Source of the DNA: Parvibaculum indicum
GTDB lineage: Bacteria > Pseudomonadota > Alphaproteobacteria > Parvibaculales > Parvibaculaceae
Assembly (NCBI RefSeq): GCF_011762095.1
Contig: NZ_JAASQO010000012.1
Coordinates: forward strand, 62,001 to 126,000
Reading direction: 5' to 3'
DNA: 64,000 nucleotides
Shown: positions 22,094 to 30,586 of the stretch, piece after piece
How the letters are laid out: each line of letters begins with the position of its first letter
Numbering within the stretch: the stretch's first letter is position 1
The notes under the pieces: generated by a model
The model's database searches: none
What the model was told of the DNA's origin: nothing
What the model saw: the letters and a program-made list of their open reading frames with translations, nothing else
Translations under genes and position numbers: made by a program

Positions 22094-23824
22094 ATGAGCG
22101 AAACAACATCTCCCGCCACCGCCGCCGGTTCGTCTCGCGGCAAGGGCGCCGGCCCTGCGAACCCCGAAGACGAATTCCTGTTTCTGCCGCTCGGCGGATC
22201 CGGCGAAATCGGTATGAACTTCAACCTGTACGGCTATGGGAGCGACGACGACCGGCAATGGATCATTGTCGATCTGGGCGTCACCTTCGGCGACGAGCGC
22301 ACGCCGGGCATCGACCTCATCATGGGCGACCCGGCCTTCATCGAAGAGCGCCGCGACGAGCTGCTCGGCATCGTCCTCACCCATGCGCATGAAGACCATA
22401 TCGGCGCTGTGGCGCATATCTGGCCGCGCCTGCGCTGCCCGGTTTACGCGACGCCCTTCACCGCCCATATGGTGCGCGGCAAGCTGATTGAGGCAGGCAT
22501 CGAGGATGAGGTGCCCATGCACATCATCCCGCTCGGTCATCGCTTCGACCTCGGTCCCTTCGACATCGAACTCGTCACGCTCACCCATTCCATCCTGGAA
22601 CCCAATGCGCTGGCGATCCGCACGCCGCTCGGTCTCGTGCTGCATACCGGCGACTGGAAGATCGACCCGGACCCGGTGCTGGGCGACGACATCGACGCGG
22701 CCCGTCTGACGGAAATCGGCGACGAGGGCGTGCTCGCCATTGTTTGCGACAGCACCAATGTCTTCTCGCCCGGCGTCTCCGGCTCCGAGGCCGATGTCGG
22801 CCGGAGCCTCGTCGAGCTTTTCCGAACCTGCAAACGCCGCATCGCCGTCACCACATTCGCCTCCAATGTCGCGCGGCTGGAAAGCATCGCCAAGGCGGCG
22901 GCGGAATGCGGCCGCCATGTCGTGCTGGTCGGGCGCTCCATGCATCGCGTGGTCTCCGCCGCGCGCGAGGCGGGCTATCTGCACGACCTGCCGCCCTTCG
23001 TGAACGAAGAGGATGCGGGTTACCTTCCGCCCGAAAGCGTTCTCTATCTCTGCACCGGCTCGCAGGGAGAGCCGCGCGCCGCGCTGGCCCGCATCGCCGA
23101 AAACACCCATCCCAATATCGTGCTGGAGGAGGGCGATACCGTCGTCTTTTCCTCCCGCATCATTCCCGGCAACGACGTCTCGATCTTCGAGCTTCAGAAC
23201 CTCCTGTCCGAACGCGGCATCCGCGTCGTGACGGAGAAGGATCACTTCGTCCACGTTTCGGGCCACCCCTGCCGCGACGAACTCGCCCAGATGTATCAGT
23301 GGATCAGGCCGCGCGTTTCCATCCCGGTCCATGGCGAATCCCGCCACCTTGCCGAACATGCCGCCTTTGCGCGCGAACTGCAGGTGCCCGAGCAGATTGT
23401 GGTGAAGAACGGGCTCATGGTCCGTCTCGCGCCGAACGAGGCCCGGGTGATCGACGAAGCGCCTGCCGGCCGCCTCTATCTCGACGGCGACATCCTGGTG
23501 GAAGCCGAAGAGGAAGCCTTGCGGATGCGCCGCAGGCTTTCCTTCTCCGGCGCGGTGTTCGTGACCCTGGTGATCGACGGCAAGAACCGCATTTGCGGCG
23601 ACCCGCAAGTGCGCCTGATCGGCCTGCCGGAGGAAGATAATTTCGGCATGTTGCTGGAGGACCGCGCGCTCGATGCGATCGACGATGCGCTGGACCGGCT
23701 GCCGGCCAAGCGCAGGGGAGACGACGCTTCCGTTGCGGAATATGTCCGCCGCGCCGTGCGGGGCACGCTGCGCCGCGAATGGGGCAAGAAGGCGCAGGTG
23801 GAGGTGCTGGTCACGCGCATCTGA
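22094..23824 (+). CDS. rnj: Ribonuclease J
   Basis: Metallo-beta-lactamase/beta-CASP ribonuclease with endonuclease and 5'-3' exonuclease activity, used by alphaproteobacteria for rRNA and mRNA processing. The 576-residue product shows the metal motif HAHEDH at 97-102, the beta-CASP motifs (VCDSTNVFSPG; SGHPCRDELAQM; IPVHGESRHL), and the C-terminal domain. The frame is open for 71 codons upstream across birA, but ATG 22094 (MSETTSPAT) gives the family length and begins 23 bases after birA. Confidence 0.93.
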   Translation: MSETTSPATAAGSSRGKGAGPANPEDEFLFLPLGGSGEIGMNFNLYGYGSDDDRQWIIVDLGVTFGDERTPGIDLIMGDPAFIEERRDELLGIVLTHAHEDHIGAVAHIWPRLRCPVYATPFTAHMVRGKLIEAGIEDEVPMHIIPLGHRFDLGPFDIELVTLTHSILEPNALAIRTPLGLVLHTGDWKIDPDPVLGDDIDAARLTEIGDEGVLAIVCDSTNVFSPGVSGSEADVGRSLVELFRTCKRRIAVTTFASNVARLESIAKAAAECGRHVVLVGRSMHRVVSAAREAGYLHDLPPFVNEEDAGYLPPESVLYLCTGSQGEPRAALARIAENTHPNIVLEEGDTVVFSSRIIPGNDVSIFELQNLLSERGIRVVTEKDHFVHVSGHPCRDELAQMYQWIRPRVSIPVHGESRHLAEHAAFARELQVPEQIVVKNGLMVRLAPNEARVIDEAPAGRLYLDGDILVEAEEEALRMRRRLSFSGAVFVTLVIDGKNRICGDPQVRLIGLPEEDNFGMLLEDRALDAIDDALDRLPAKRRGDDASVAEYVRRAVRGTLRREWGKKAQVEVLVTRI

Positions 23825-23895
23825 CCCCGCCTTGCTACCGGCCCTGAACCGGCCTAATTTCTGGCCAGCGCAATTCCGGATCAAAGGAAATTCTC

Positions 23896-24300
23896 ATGCT
23901 CGGACCGCTCAATCACGTCGCGATCGCAGTGCCCGACATCAAGGCCGCCGCGGAAACCTATCGCCAGAAGTTCAATGCGAAAGTCTCCGAAGCCGTGCCG
24001 CAGCCCGACCATGGTGTGACCACGGTTTTCGTCGATCTCGGCAATACCAAGATCGAGCTGCTGGAGCCGCTGGGCGAAGATTCGCCGATTGCCGGTTTCC
24101 TCGCCAAGAACCCCAAGGGCGGCATCCATCACATCTGCATCGAGGTCGACGACATTGATCAGGCCTGCGAGAAGATGAACGACGAAGGCGTGACCATTAC
24201 CGGCACGGGCAAGCCGAAGATCGGCGCCCATGGCAAGCCGGTCGTCTTCCTGCACCCGAAAGACCTGAACGGCACGCTGGTCGAGCTGGAACAGGCCTGA
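23896..24300 (+). CDS. mce: Methylmalonyl-CoA epimerase
   Basis: Interconverts the S and R forms of methylmalonyl-CoA in propionyl-CoA breakdown, feeding methylmalonyl-CoA mutase. The 134-residue protein is one complete VOC/glyoxalase-fold unit: LNHVAIAVPD at the start, GGIHHICIEVDDI in the second half, and candidate metal ligands H7, E54, H79 and E130. The mutase is not in this window. The position between rnj and a DUF1467 gene is a common alphaproteobacterial order. Confidence 0.93.
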   Translation: MLGPLNHVAIAVPDIKAAAETYRQKFNAKVSEAVPQPDHGVTTVFVDLGNTKIELLEPLGEDSPIAGFLAKNPKGGIHHICIEVDDIDQACEKMNDEGVTITGTGKPKIGAHGKPVVFLHPKDLNGTLVELEQA

Positions 24301-24341
24301 GGGATCGCTCTTCCTCTCTTCGAGACGGGATCGGATTTTCA

Positions 24342-24659
24342 ATGAGCTGGTTCGCGGGCGTCGCCATCTATTTCGTGATTTGGTGGATCACCTTGCTGGC
24401 GGTGCTTCCTTTCGGCGGAAAACCCGTTGCCGAGGAAGATCGGCGCGAGGGGCATGATCGCGGTGCGCCCGCGCGCCCCTTGCTGCTCTGGAAGATGATC
24501 GCCACGACGCTCATTGCGGGCATCGTCTGGTGCCTAGTCGCCTGGGTGATGATCTACCAGCCCGTTTCCTACGACGACATTCCCTTCATGCCGAAGTTCT
24601 CGCCGGAATATAACGAGCAGGTCGCGCCGGCAGCGCCCGCGCAGCAGCCCGGCAACTGA
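24342..24659 (+). CDS. DUF1467 family inner-membrane protein
   Basis: A 105-residue protein with two hydrophobic spans (WFAGVAIYFVIWWITLLAVL near the N-terminus and TTLIAGIVWCLVAWVMI in the middle) and the short conserved loop LPFGG between them. This is the pattern of the DUF1467 family, whose function is unknown. It sits 41 bases after mce and usually neighbours mce and proS in related genomes. Here the expected next gene, proS, is displaced by the exported-protein cassette at 25.0-29.1 kb. Confidence 0.85.
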   Translation: MSWFAGVAIYFVIWWITLLAVLPFGGKPVAEEDRREGHDRGAPARPLLLWKMIATTLIAGIVWCLVAWVMIYQPVSYDDIPFMPKFSPEYNEQVAPAAPAQQPGN

Positions 24660-24675
24660 GGCCGGGCTGTTATCC

Positions 24676-24758
24676 GGCGCAAAAAAAGCAAGCTCCGCTG
24701 TCGTGGCCTTGCCCGAACTCGGCGCAAAAAAAAGCAAGGTCCACTTTCGTGGCCTTGC
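24676..24758 (+). repeat. Tandem imperfect duplication of a terminator-like unit
   Basis: Copy 1 (24676-24712) and copy 2 (24721-24758) share GGCGC, an A7-A8 run, AGCAAG, then a variable loop, then GTGGCCTTGC; eight bases separate them. Copy 2 forms a good hairpin; copy 1 has mispaired positions in the stem, so it looks like a decayed duplicate. Confidence 0.8.
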
Positions 24759-24767
24759 TTTGGTTTT
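24731..24767 (+). terminator. Intrinsic terminator after the DUF1467 gene
   Basis: AAAGCAAGG pairs with CCTTGCTTT, and after a single bulged T the inner CCAC/GTGG closes a TTTC loop. TGGTTTT follows. The A-run on the 5' side gives a T-run on the other strand too, so it may work in both directions. Confidence 0.85.
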
Positions 24768-24787
24768 CCCTCATTTGGTCGCGCCAT

Positions 24788-24803
24788 CGACCGTTACCGG
24801 TCG
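24788..24803. repeat. Perfect inverted repeat CGACCG-TTAC-CGGTCG
   Basis: A 6-bp perfect dyad with a four-base centre, 220 bases before the first gene of the exported cassette. It could be an operator half-site pair or a short RNA hairpin; nothing else in the sequence decides between them. Confidence 0.35.
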
Positions 24804-25022
24804 TGTCTGCGTTTCCTCCCTAGACTTGAGACCTGTTTTCCGGCCCCTTTATTGCGGAGGAAGATAGCGGGGATGCGACGCGATGTCACGCAAAATTCGC
24901 CGACATGGTAACATTCGGTACGAAAATGCGGCAGGTGCGAAACGAATATCCGCCGCTCTCCGTTTTCCGGTAATGAGCCGAACGGTTATGAGACGTTAAG
25001 CCGGACGGTGAGAAGATGGCGC

Positions 25023-25556
25023 ATGACCCGCTCGACCCCTGATTTCGGTTCCTTTCTGCGGCTTGGCTGCCTTCTGGCGCTGATCGCCGGGCCGCTTCGC
25101 CCGGTCGCGGCGGAAGCGCAAGACCCCGTGGTGAACCTGGCCGGGGGAGAGGGCGCGCGGATCGTCCGGATTTCGCCCGAAGCCTGCGAAAGCCTCGACC
25201 TCTATGCCGCGCCCGATACCGTCGACGGCGGCGCGGACTACGTACCGGGCGTTGCCGTCGATGGCAGCCCGGTCGCGCCGGCCGATATCGGCGGCGGATC
25301 GGGCTATGAGCCCCGCCGTCACTATGAATTCGACGTGGTGGTCCGCCCGCTCGCAGGGGGTACCACGCCGGACATCTCCCGGAGCGAGATGAGCGTTGCG
25401 CATTTGCGCATCGACAGCCGCACAGGCGCGGTGGAAATCGACGGCGTGCCGCTCTCCGATGGAAACCGCCATGCACTGGCCGAAGCCTGTGCAGAATTGC
25501 ACCACACGCGACCGAAACAGCCTCCCGGGCCCCCGTATCGCGCGCCGGCGGATTGA
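25023..25556 (+). CDS. Small exported protein of unknown function
   Basis: I do not recognise a family. The 177-residue product begins with an arginine-containing N-terminus and a hydrophobic stretch (FLRLGCLLALIAGPL) followed by VAAEAQ, which reads as a cleavable signal peptide. The mature part is acidic and glycine-rich with a beta-like rhythm (YEFDVVVRPL; VAHLRIDSRTGAVEIDGVPL). Start ATG 25023 was chosen because GAGAAG lies just upstream; GTG 25008 is possible. It ends at the first possible start of the next gene, so it is probably cotranscribed with the two large exported paralogues and may act with them in the periplasm. Confidence 0.7.
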   Translation: MTRSTPDFGSFLRLGCLLALIAGPLRPVAAEAQDPVVNLAGGEGARIVRISPEACESLDLYAAPDTVDGGADYVPGVAVDGSPVAPADIGGGSGYEPRRHYEFDVVVRPLAGGTTPDISRSEMSVAHLRIDSRTGAVEIDGVPLSDGNRHALAEACAELHHTRPKQPPGPPYRAPAD

Positions 25557-25585
25557 CTCCGGGCGCTCCCCCCGGAACCCTGATT

Positions 25586-27304
25586 ATGGGCAAATCGGGT
25601 GGTGTTTTCATGCTTGCGTGTTGGGTAAAGACGGGGCTTTCCGGCCTTTTCGGGGTGATGGTGGCGCTGGCGATGTCGTCGCCGGTCATGGCGTCCGGCA
25701 ATGGCCTGTGGACGATCACCAAGGACCGCTGGAGCGAGAGCGACGAGGCCGCCTGGCGCGACTTCATCGCAGGCCTTGGCGCGGCGGATTGCTGGACGAT
25801 GGATGCCTGCCTCAAGAGCCCGGCCAATCCCTACCGCCACACCGATCCGAAGGGCGCGCAATTTCTCGTGGATTGTGCCGACACGCCTTATGTGCTGCGG
25901 GCCTATTTCGCCTGGAAGAACGGACTGCCCTTCGCCTGGGCGAACGGCGTGTTGCCCGCCGACGGCGTGCGCGGCGACATCCGCTATTCGCCCTATGGCA
26001 ACAAGGTGGTGAGCCGCGCCTCCGTGCCGCGCACGGCCTATGGCGTCCGCGCCATGCCGATCCTGCGCCAGCTCACCTGGACGATTTCCACGGCCATGTT
26101 CCGGCGCGATGCGAGGGCGTGGGACGAAACCATGTTCACCGACACCTATTCGCCGCGCCTCGACCGGGAGGCGATCCAGCCCGGCACCATCGTCTATGAC
26201 GTCAACGGCCACATCGCGACCGTCTGGCGGGTGGAGCCCAATGGCCGTATCTGGATTTTCTCCTCCCATCCCGATCACACGCTGAGCCGTTCCTTCGTCG
26301 GGCGGGAGTTCCTGCGCACCGGCCCTGAACTCGGATCGATCTTCCAGAAATTCCGTCCCATCCGCCTCGTCGGCGCGAAACGGGCGGCGAACGGCTCGCT
26401 GATCGGCGGGCGGATCGTCGGAACGCCGAACAGCGAAATCCCGGACTTTTCGCTGGAGCAATATACCGGCAACCCGGCGACCGACCCCGTCAACTGGCGC
26501 CGCGCGCAATGGGTGTGGCAGGACGAGACGATGGACTTCTACACCTATCTCCGGGCGAAGATGTCCTTCGGCGATCTCGAATACCGCCCGCTGGACGAGG
26601 TGAACGCCATGATGATGTCGCTCTGCCAGGACCTGCGTTCGCGCGCCCGCGCCGTCGAGATCGCGCAGGAAGAGGGGATAGACGACATGACGCCGCCGCG
26701 GCGACTGCCGAACAATATTTACGGCACGGATGGCGTGTGGGAGCTCTATTCGACCCCCTCGCGGGACGCCCGGTTGAAGACCGCTTTCAAGGAGCTTTAC
26801 GATTCCGTCGTGCAGTTCGTGAAGCTCGATCTCATCGATGCCCCGCGTCTGAAATATGACGGCAATAACCTCGTCGGTGATCTTCTCAAGGCCTATGAGC
26901 AGAAGGCCGCCGCCTGCGCGATTTCCTATCGCAATTCGGTGGGCCGAACGGTGACGCTCAATATGAGCCAGGTGAGCGAACGCCTCTTCGATCTCTCTTT
27001 CGATCCCTATCAATGCGTGGAGCGCCGCTGGGGCGCGCGCGGCGCGGAGCTTTCCACCTGCCGCGACGGCGTGGTGAAGACCCGCTGGTACGAGGCGCAG
27101 CGAAAGCTCCGCAACCAGATCGACCGCACTTATGACGTCGATATGGGCTACACCATTGCCGAGCTGGAGCGGGGCCCCTATGGGCTCAGAACGGGCAGGG
27201 GGGTGGACAATCCGCCCGAGGTCGATGTCCGTGCCTATCTGGAGGCGGCAGCTCACCGCTACTCCGCCATGGCGGAGACGCCGGAGCCCTCGGCTACGCG
27301 CTGA
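25586..27304 (+). CDS. Large exported protein, paralogue 1; possible papain-fold hydrolase
   Basis: No named family recognised. The 572-residue product (ATG 25586; TTG 25553 and ATG 25610 are alternatives) starts with a signal peptide ending near SPVMA. The segment [18 protein letters not shown] (C97) and, about 110 residues later, GTIVYDVNGHIATVWRVE (H209) are spaced and shaped like the catalytic Cys and His of NlpC/P60 or CHAP papain-fold enzymes; this is inference. Seven cysteines (about 69, 75, 97, 347, 444, 477, 492) are shared with the downstream paralogue, leaving C97 free if the other six form disulfides. The C-terminal half ([18 protein letters not shown] onward) has no recognised domain. 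Base composition resembles the neighbours. Confidence 0.8.
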   Translation: MGKSGGVFMLACWVKTGLSGLFGVMVALAMSSPVMASGNGLWTITKDRWSESDEAAWRDFIAGLGAADCWTMDACLKSPANPYRHTDPKGAQFLVDCADTPYVLRAYFAWKNGLPFAWANGVLPADGVRGDIRYSPYGNKVVSRASVPRTAYGVRAMPILRQLTWTISTAMFRRDARAWDETMFTDTYSPRLDREAIQPGTIVYDVNGHIATVWRVEPNGRIWIFSSHPDHTLSRSFVGREFLRTGPELGSIFQKFRPIRLVGAKRAANGSLIGGRIVGTPNSEIPDFSLEQYTGNPATDPVNWRRAQWVWQDETMDFYTYLRAKMSFGDLEYRPLDEVNAMMMSLCQDLRSRARAVEIAQEEGIDDMTPPRRLPNNIYGTDGVWELYSTPSRDARLKTAFKELYDSVVQFVKLDLIDAPRLKYDGNNLVGDLLKAYEQKAAACAISYRNSVGRTVTLNMSQVSERLFDLSFDPYQCVERRWGARGAELSTCRDGVVKTRWYEAQRKLRNQIDRTYDVDMGYTIAELERGPYGLRTGRGVDNPPEVDVRAYLEAAAHRYSAMAETPEPSATR

Positions 27305-27381
27305 ACCAACTGTCACATAGCCTTCGTTGACTTTGCGGGAGCTGCGCCCGAAGCTGCGCCGATTCCGTATGAGGGCCGGTG

Positions 27382-29118
27382 ATGTATCTCTCTTTCTGGC
27401 GCGTGTTGGTCGCCGTTCCGGTACTGCTGCTGTCTGCCATGCCGCTCGCTCAACCGACCATGGCCGCCGATTCCGCGCGCTGGATCGTCACCAAACCGGC
27501 ATGGAGCGAGACGGATGAGGCCGCCTGGCGCGATTTCGTGGCGGGCATCGGCGCGGCGGATTGCTGGACCGTTCAGGACTGCCTCAAAAGCGCGGCCAAT
27601 CCTTACCGCTTCACCGACAAGGGCACCGGTCTTTACGACTTCCTGATCGACTGTGCCGACGCGCCGCTCGTGCTGCGCGCCTATTTCGCCTGGAAGAACG
27701 GACTGCCTTTCGCCTGGGAGGCGGAAGTAAAGCCGCTGGATGAAGATGGCGACGTCATCGAGAACGCCCGCGACAGCGACGTCCGCTACTCGCCCCATGG
27801 CAATGCGATTACGAAGCGCGATGCCGTCCCGCGCACGGAAAGCGGGGTCAATGCGCCGCGCCTGCTGCAAAGGCTCACCACCACCGTCTCCACCGCCATG
27901 CATCGCTACGATGCCCGCACCTGGGACCCGGAGCTTTTCTCCGACACCTATTCCCCGGCCTTGAACCGCGAGGCCATCCGCCCCGGCACGATCGCCTATG
28001 ACAGCAATGGCCATATCGCCCTTGTCTGGAAGGTGGAGCAGAGCGGCCGTATCCGGATCTTTTCCGCCCAGCCCGACAATACGGTAACGCGCGGCTTCCT
28101 CGGCCATGAATATGCGCGCACCGGGCCGGAGCTTGGCGCGATCTTCCAGAAATACCGGCCCATCCGCGTCGTCGGCGCGGTTCGTGCGTCCAATGGCGCC
28201 CTGGTCGGCGGCCACATCGAAGGCACGCCGAATAGCGAACTGCCGGACTATTCGCTGGAGCAATACACCGGCAACCCGCCCACCGATCCGCAGAATTGGC
28301 GCAACGCGCAATGGGTCTGGTACGACGAGACGATGGACTTCTATACCTATCTCCGGGCGAAGATGTCCTTCGGCGATCTGACCTATCGCCCGCTCGACGA
28401 ACTGCAATCCATGACGCAGTCGCTTTGCCGCGATCTTCATTCGCGCCAGCGTTCCATCGTGGCGGCGCTGGACGAGGGCACAAACAAGATGACCCCGCCC
28501 GAGCGCCTGCCGGAAAACATCTATGGCACGGACGGCCTCTGGGAGAGTTTTTCGACGCCCGCCCGCGATGCGCGGCTGAAAACCAGCTTCAAGCAGCTTT
28601 ACGATGCCGTCGTCCTCTTCGTGAAGCTCGACCTCATCGATGCGCCCCGCCTCGAATATGACGGCGAGGACCTGCCCGGCGACATGCTGAGCCTCTATAA
28701 CAGGGAAGCGGCCTCCTGCCTCGTCACCTATGAGAATTCGGCGGGCGAGCCGGTGACGCTCGACATGGAGCAGGTCTCCCGGCGCCTCTTCCGGCTCTCC
28801 TTCGACCCCTATCAATGCGTGGAACGCCGCTGGGGCGCGAGCGGGGCGGAGCTGTCCACCTGCCCGGACGGCGGGGCGAAAACCCGCTGGTACGAGGCCG
28901 AGCAGAAGCTGCGCAACCAGATCGAACGGACCTACGACGTCGGGATGGGCTATACCGCCGCCGAGCTGGAAAAGGGCCCCTGGGGCGTCCGCACCGGGCG
29001 CGGCGTGAGCGAACCCCCGAATGTGGACGTCCGGGCCTATCTGGAAGGGGCGGTCCGGCGCTACTCGGCCCAATTGAACATCAAGCCGGACATTGCGAAG
29101 TCGGTGGCGACCCCCTAA
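27382..29118 (+). CDS. Large exported protein, paralogue 2; possible papain-fold hydrolase
   Basis: A full-length tandem paralogue of the preceding gene, 578 residues, similar from end to end by eye with well over half the positions identical. The signal peptide ([20 protein letters not shown], cleavage near TMAA) is unrelated in sequence to that of paralogue 1. The Cys ([19 protein letters not shown]91) and His ([19 protein letters not shown]211) motifs and all seven shared cysteines are kept, but the SSHPDH of paralogue 1 is SAQPDN here, so that His is not essential. A 12-residue acidic insertion near residue 120 ([12 protein letters not shown]) is unique to it. ATG 27382 follows GAGGG; the GTG one codon earlier is less likely. 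Confidence 0.8.
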   Translation: MYLSFWRVLVAVPVLLLSAMPLAQPTMAADSARWIVTKPAWSETDEAAWRDFVAGIGAADCWTVQDCLKSAANPYRFTDKGTGLYDFLIDCADAPLVLRAYFAWKNGLPFAWEAEVKPLDEDGDVIENARDSDVRYSPHGNAITKRDAVPRTESGVNAPRLLQRLTTTVSTAMHRYDARTWDPELFSDTYSPALNREAIRPGTIAYDSNGHIALVWKVEQSGRIRIFSAQPDNTVTRGFLGHEYARTGPELGAIFQKYRPIRVVGAVRASNGALVGGHIEGTPNSELPDYSLEQYTGNPPTDPQNWRNAQWVWYDETMDFYTYLRAKMSFGDLTYRPLDELQSMTQSLCRDLHSRQRSIVAALDEGTNKMTPPERLPENIYGTDGLWESFSTPARDARLKTSFKQLYDAVVLFVKLDLIDAPRLEYDGEDLPGDMLSLYNREAASCLVTYENSAGEPVTLDMEQVSRRLFRLSFDPYQCVERRWGASGAELSTCPDGGAKTRWYEAEQKLRNQIERTYDVGMGYTAAELEKGPWGVRTGRGVSEPPNVDVRAYLEGAVRRYSAQLNIKPDIAKSVATP

Positions 29119-29225
29119 AACTTGACCCCTGTTTTAGCTGGCCCGGCGCGGGATTCGGCGGTCGCCGGAGAGGCGATACCGGCCATTTCGCGTCTCGGCC
29201 CCCAACGACAAGTCAGCCCAACGCT

Positions 29226-30545
29226 ATGCGTCTTTCCCGATATTTTCTGCCCACCCTCAAGGAAAACCCCGCCGAGGCCCAGATCGTCTCGCACCGGCTC
29301 ATGCTGCGCGCCGGCATGATCCGCCAGACCAGCGCCGGTATCTATGCCTGGCTGCCGCTCGGCCTGCGTGTCTTGAGGAACATCGAGAAGATCGTTCACG
29401 AGGAGCAGGAAAAGGCCGGCGCCATCCAGTTGCTCATGCCGACGATCCAGTCGGCCGATCTCTGGCGCGAGTCGGGCCGCTACGACGCCTATGGGCCGGA
29501 AATGCTCCGCATCAAGGACCGGCACGACCGGGACATGCTCTACGGGCCGACCAATGAGGAGATGATTACCGAGATCTTCAAGAACTCGGTCCGCTCCTAC
29601 CGCGATCTGCCGCGCAACCTCTATCACATCCAGTGGAAATTCCGCGACGAGATCAGGCCGCGCTTCGGCGTCATGCGCGGTCGCGAATTCCTGATGAAGG
29701 ACGGCTATTCCTTCGACCTCGATGTGGAGGCCGCGCGCCGCGCCTATCGGAAGATGTTCGTCTCCTATCTGCGGACCTTCGACCGCATGGGGCTTCGCGC
29801 CATTCCCATGGCGGCCGATACCGGTCCCATCGGCGGCGATCTCAGCCACGAATTCATCATTCTGGCGGAGACGGGCGAGTCCGCCGTCTTCTGCCACCGC
29901 GATCTGGTGGACATGGATGTGCCGGGCGACGATCTCGACTATGAGAGCGATCTCGAGCCGATCATTCGTTCGCGAACGGAGCTTTATGCCGCGACCGACG
30001 AAGTCCATGACGAGGCGAAGTTCGCGGCCGAGGTGCCCGAGGACAAGCGCATGACGGCGCGCGGCATCGAGGTCGGGCATATCTTCTTTTTCGGCACGAA
30101 ATACTCGAAAGCCATGGGCGCGGTCGTGTCCGGTCCCGACGGCAAGGAAGTCCCCGTCCAGATGGGCTCTTACGGCATCGGCGTGTCGCGCCTCGTCGGG
30201 GCCATCATCGAGGCGAGCCACGACGAGGGCGGCATCATCTGGCCCGAGGCCGTGGCACCCTTCAAGGTCGGCCTCGTCAATCTCAAATCCGGCGATGAAG
30301 AGACGGATGCGGCCTGCGAGGACATTTACGCGAAACTCACTTCCGCCGGTGTAGAAACGCTCTACGACGACACGAACGAGCGGGCAGGGGCCAAATTCAG
30401 CAATATGGACCTGATCGGCCTTCCCTGGCAGCTCGTGGTCGGTCCGCGCGGCCTGAAGAACGGCGTCGTGGAAGTGAAGAACAGGGCGACGGGCGAGAAG
30501 GAAGAACTGTCGATCGATTCAGCGCTGAACCTTCTCACGAGCTGA
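29226..30545 (+). CDS. proS: Prolyl-tRNA synthetase, short form
   Basis: Class II enzyme that charges tRNA-Pro. The 439-residue product has motif 1 around [20 protein letters not shown], motif 2 ([20 protein letters not shown]) and motif 3 ([17 protein letters not shown]), then the anticodon-binding domain. It lacks the roughly 180-residue editing insertion found between motifs 2 and 3 in E. coli ProRS, as is normal for Alphaproteobacteria, so clearance of Ala-tRNA-Pro must come from elsewhere. The open frame runs about 130 codons upstream into the previous gene; ATG 29226 ([15 protein letters not shown]) is the family start. Confidence 0.96.
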   Translation: MRLSRYFLPTLKENPAEAQIVSHRLMLRAGMIRQTSAGIYAWLPLGLRVLRNIEKIVHEEQEKAGAIQLLMPTIQSADLWRESGRYDAYGPEMLRIKDRHDRDMLYGPTNEEMITEIFKNSVRSYRDLPRNLYHIQWKFRDEIRPRFGVMRGREFLMKDGYSFDLDVEAARRAYRKMFVSYLRTFDRMGLRAIPMAADTGPIGGDLSHEFIILAETGESAVFCHRDLVDMDVPGDDLDYESDLEPIIRSRTELYAATDEVHDEAKFAAEVPEDKRMTARGIEVGHIFFFGTKYSKAMGAVVSGPDGKEVPVQMGSYGIGVSRLVGAIIEASHDEGGIIWPEAVAPFKVGLVNLKSGDEETDAACEDIYAKLTSAGVETLYDDTNERAGAKFSNMDLIGLPWQLVVGPRGLKNGVVEVKNRATGEKEELSIDSALNLLTS

Positions 30546-30586
30546 ACCGGTCATTTGCACGGCGGGGGCGAAAGGCGAAAACCGAT

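Larger units (their letters stand above)
24660..25022 (+). other. Gene-free spacer with repeats between DUF1467 gene and exported cassette
   Basis: This 363-base stretch holds a tandem imperfect repeat, an intrinsic terminator and a small perfect inverted repeat, each listed separately. No protein gene is convincing: a 12-codon frame from ATG 24872 is the best and is too short to credit. No clear sigma-70-type promoter pair stands out. Confidence 0.6.

Noticed and set aside
24872-24910. Possible 12-codon leader peptide before the exported cassette
   Set aside because: Spacing to the GGAGG is long, there is no run of regulatory codons and no following attenuator-like structure close by.
26270-26290. 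His in SSHPDH of paralogue 1 as third catalytic residue
   Set aside because: The equivalent position is Gln in paralogue 2 (SAQPDN), so it is not conserved; only the Asp is.
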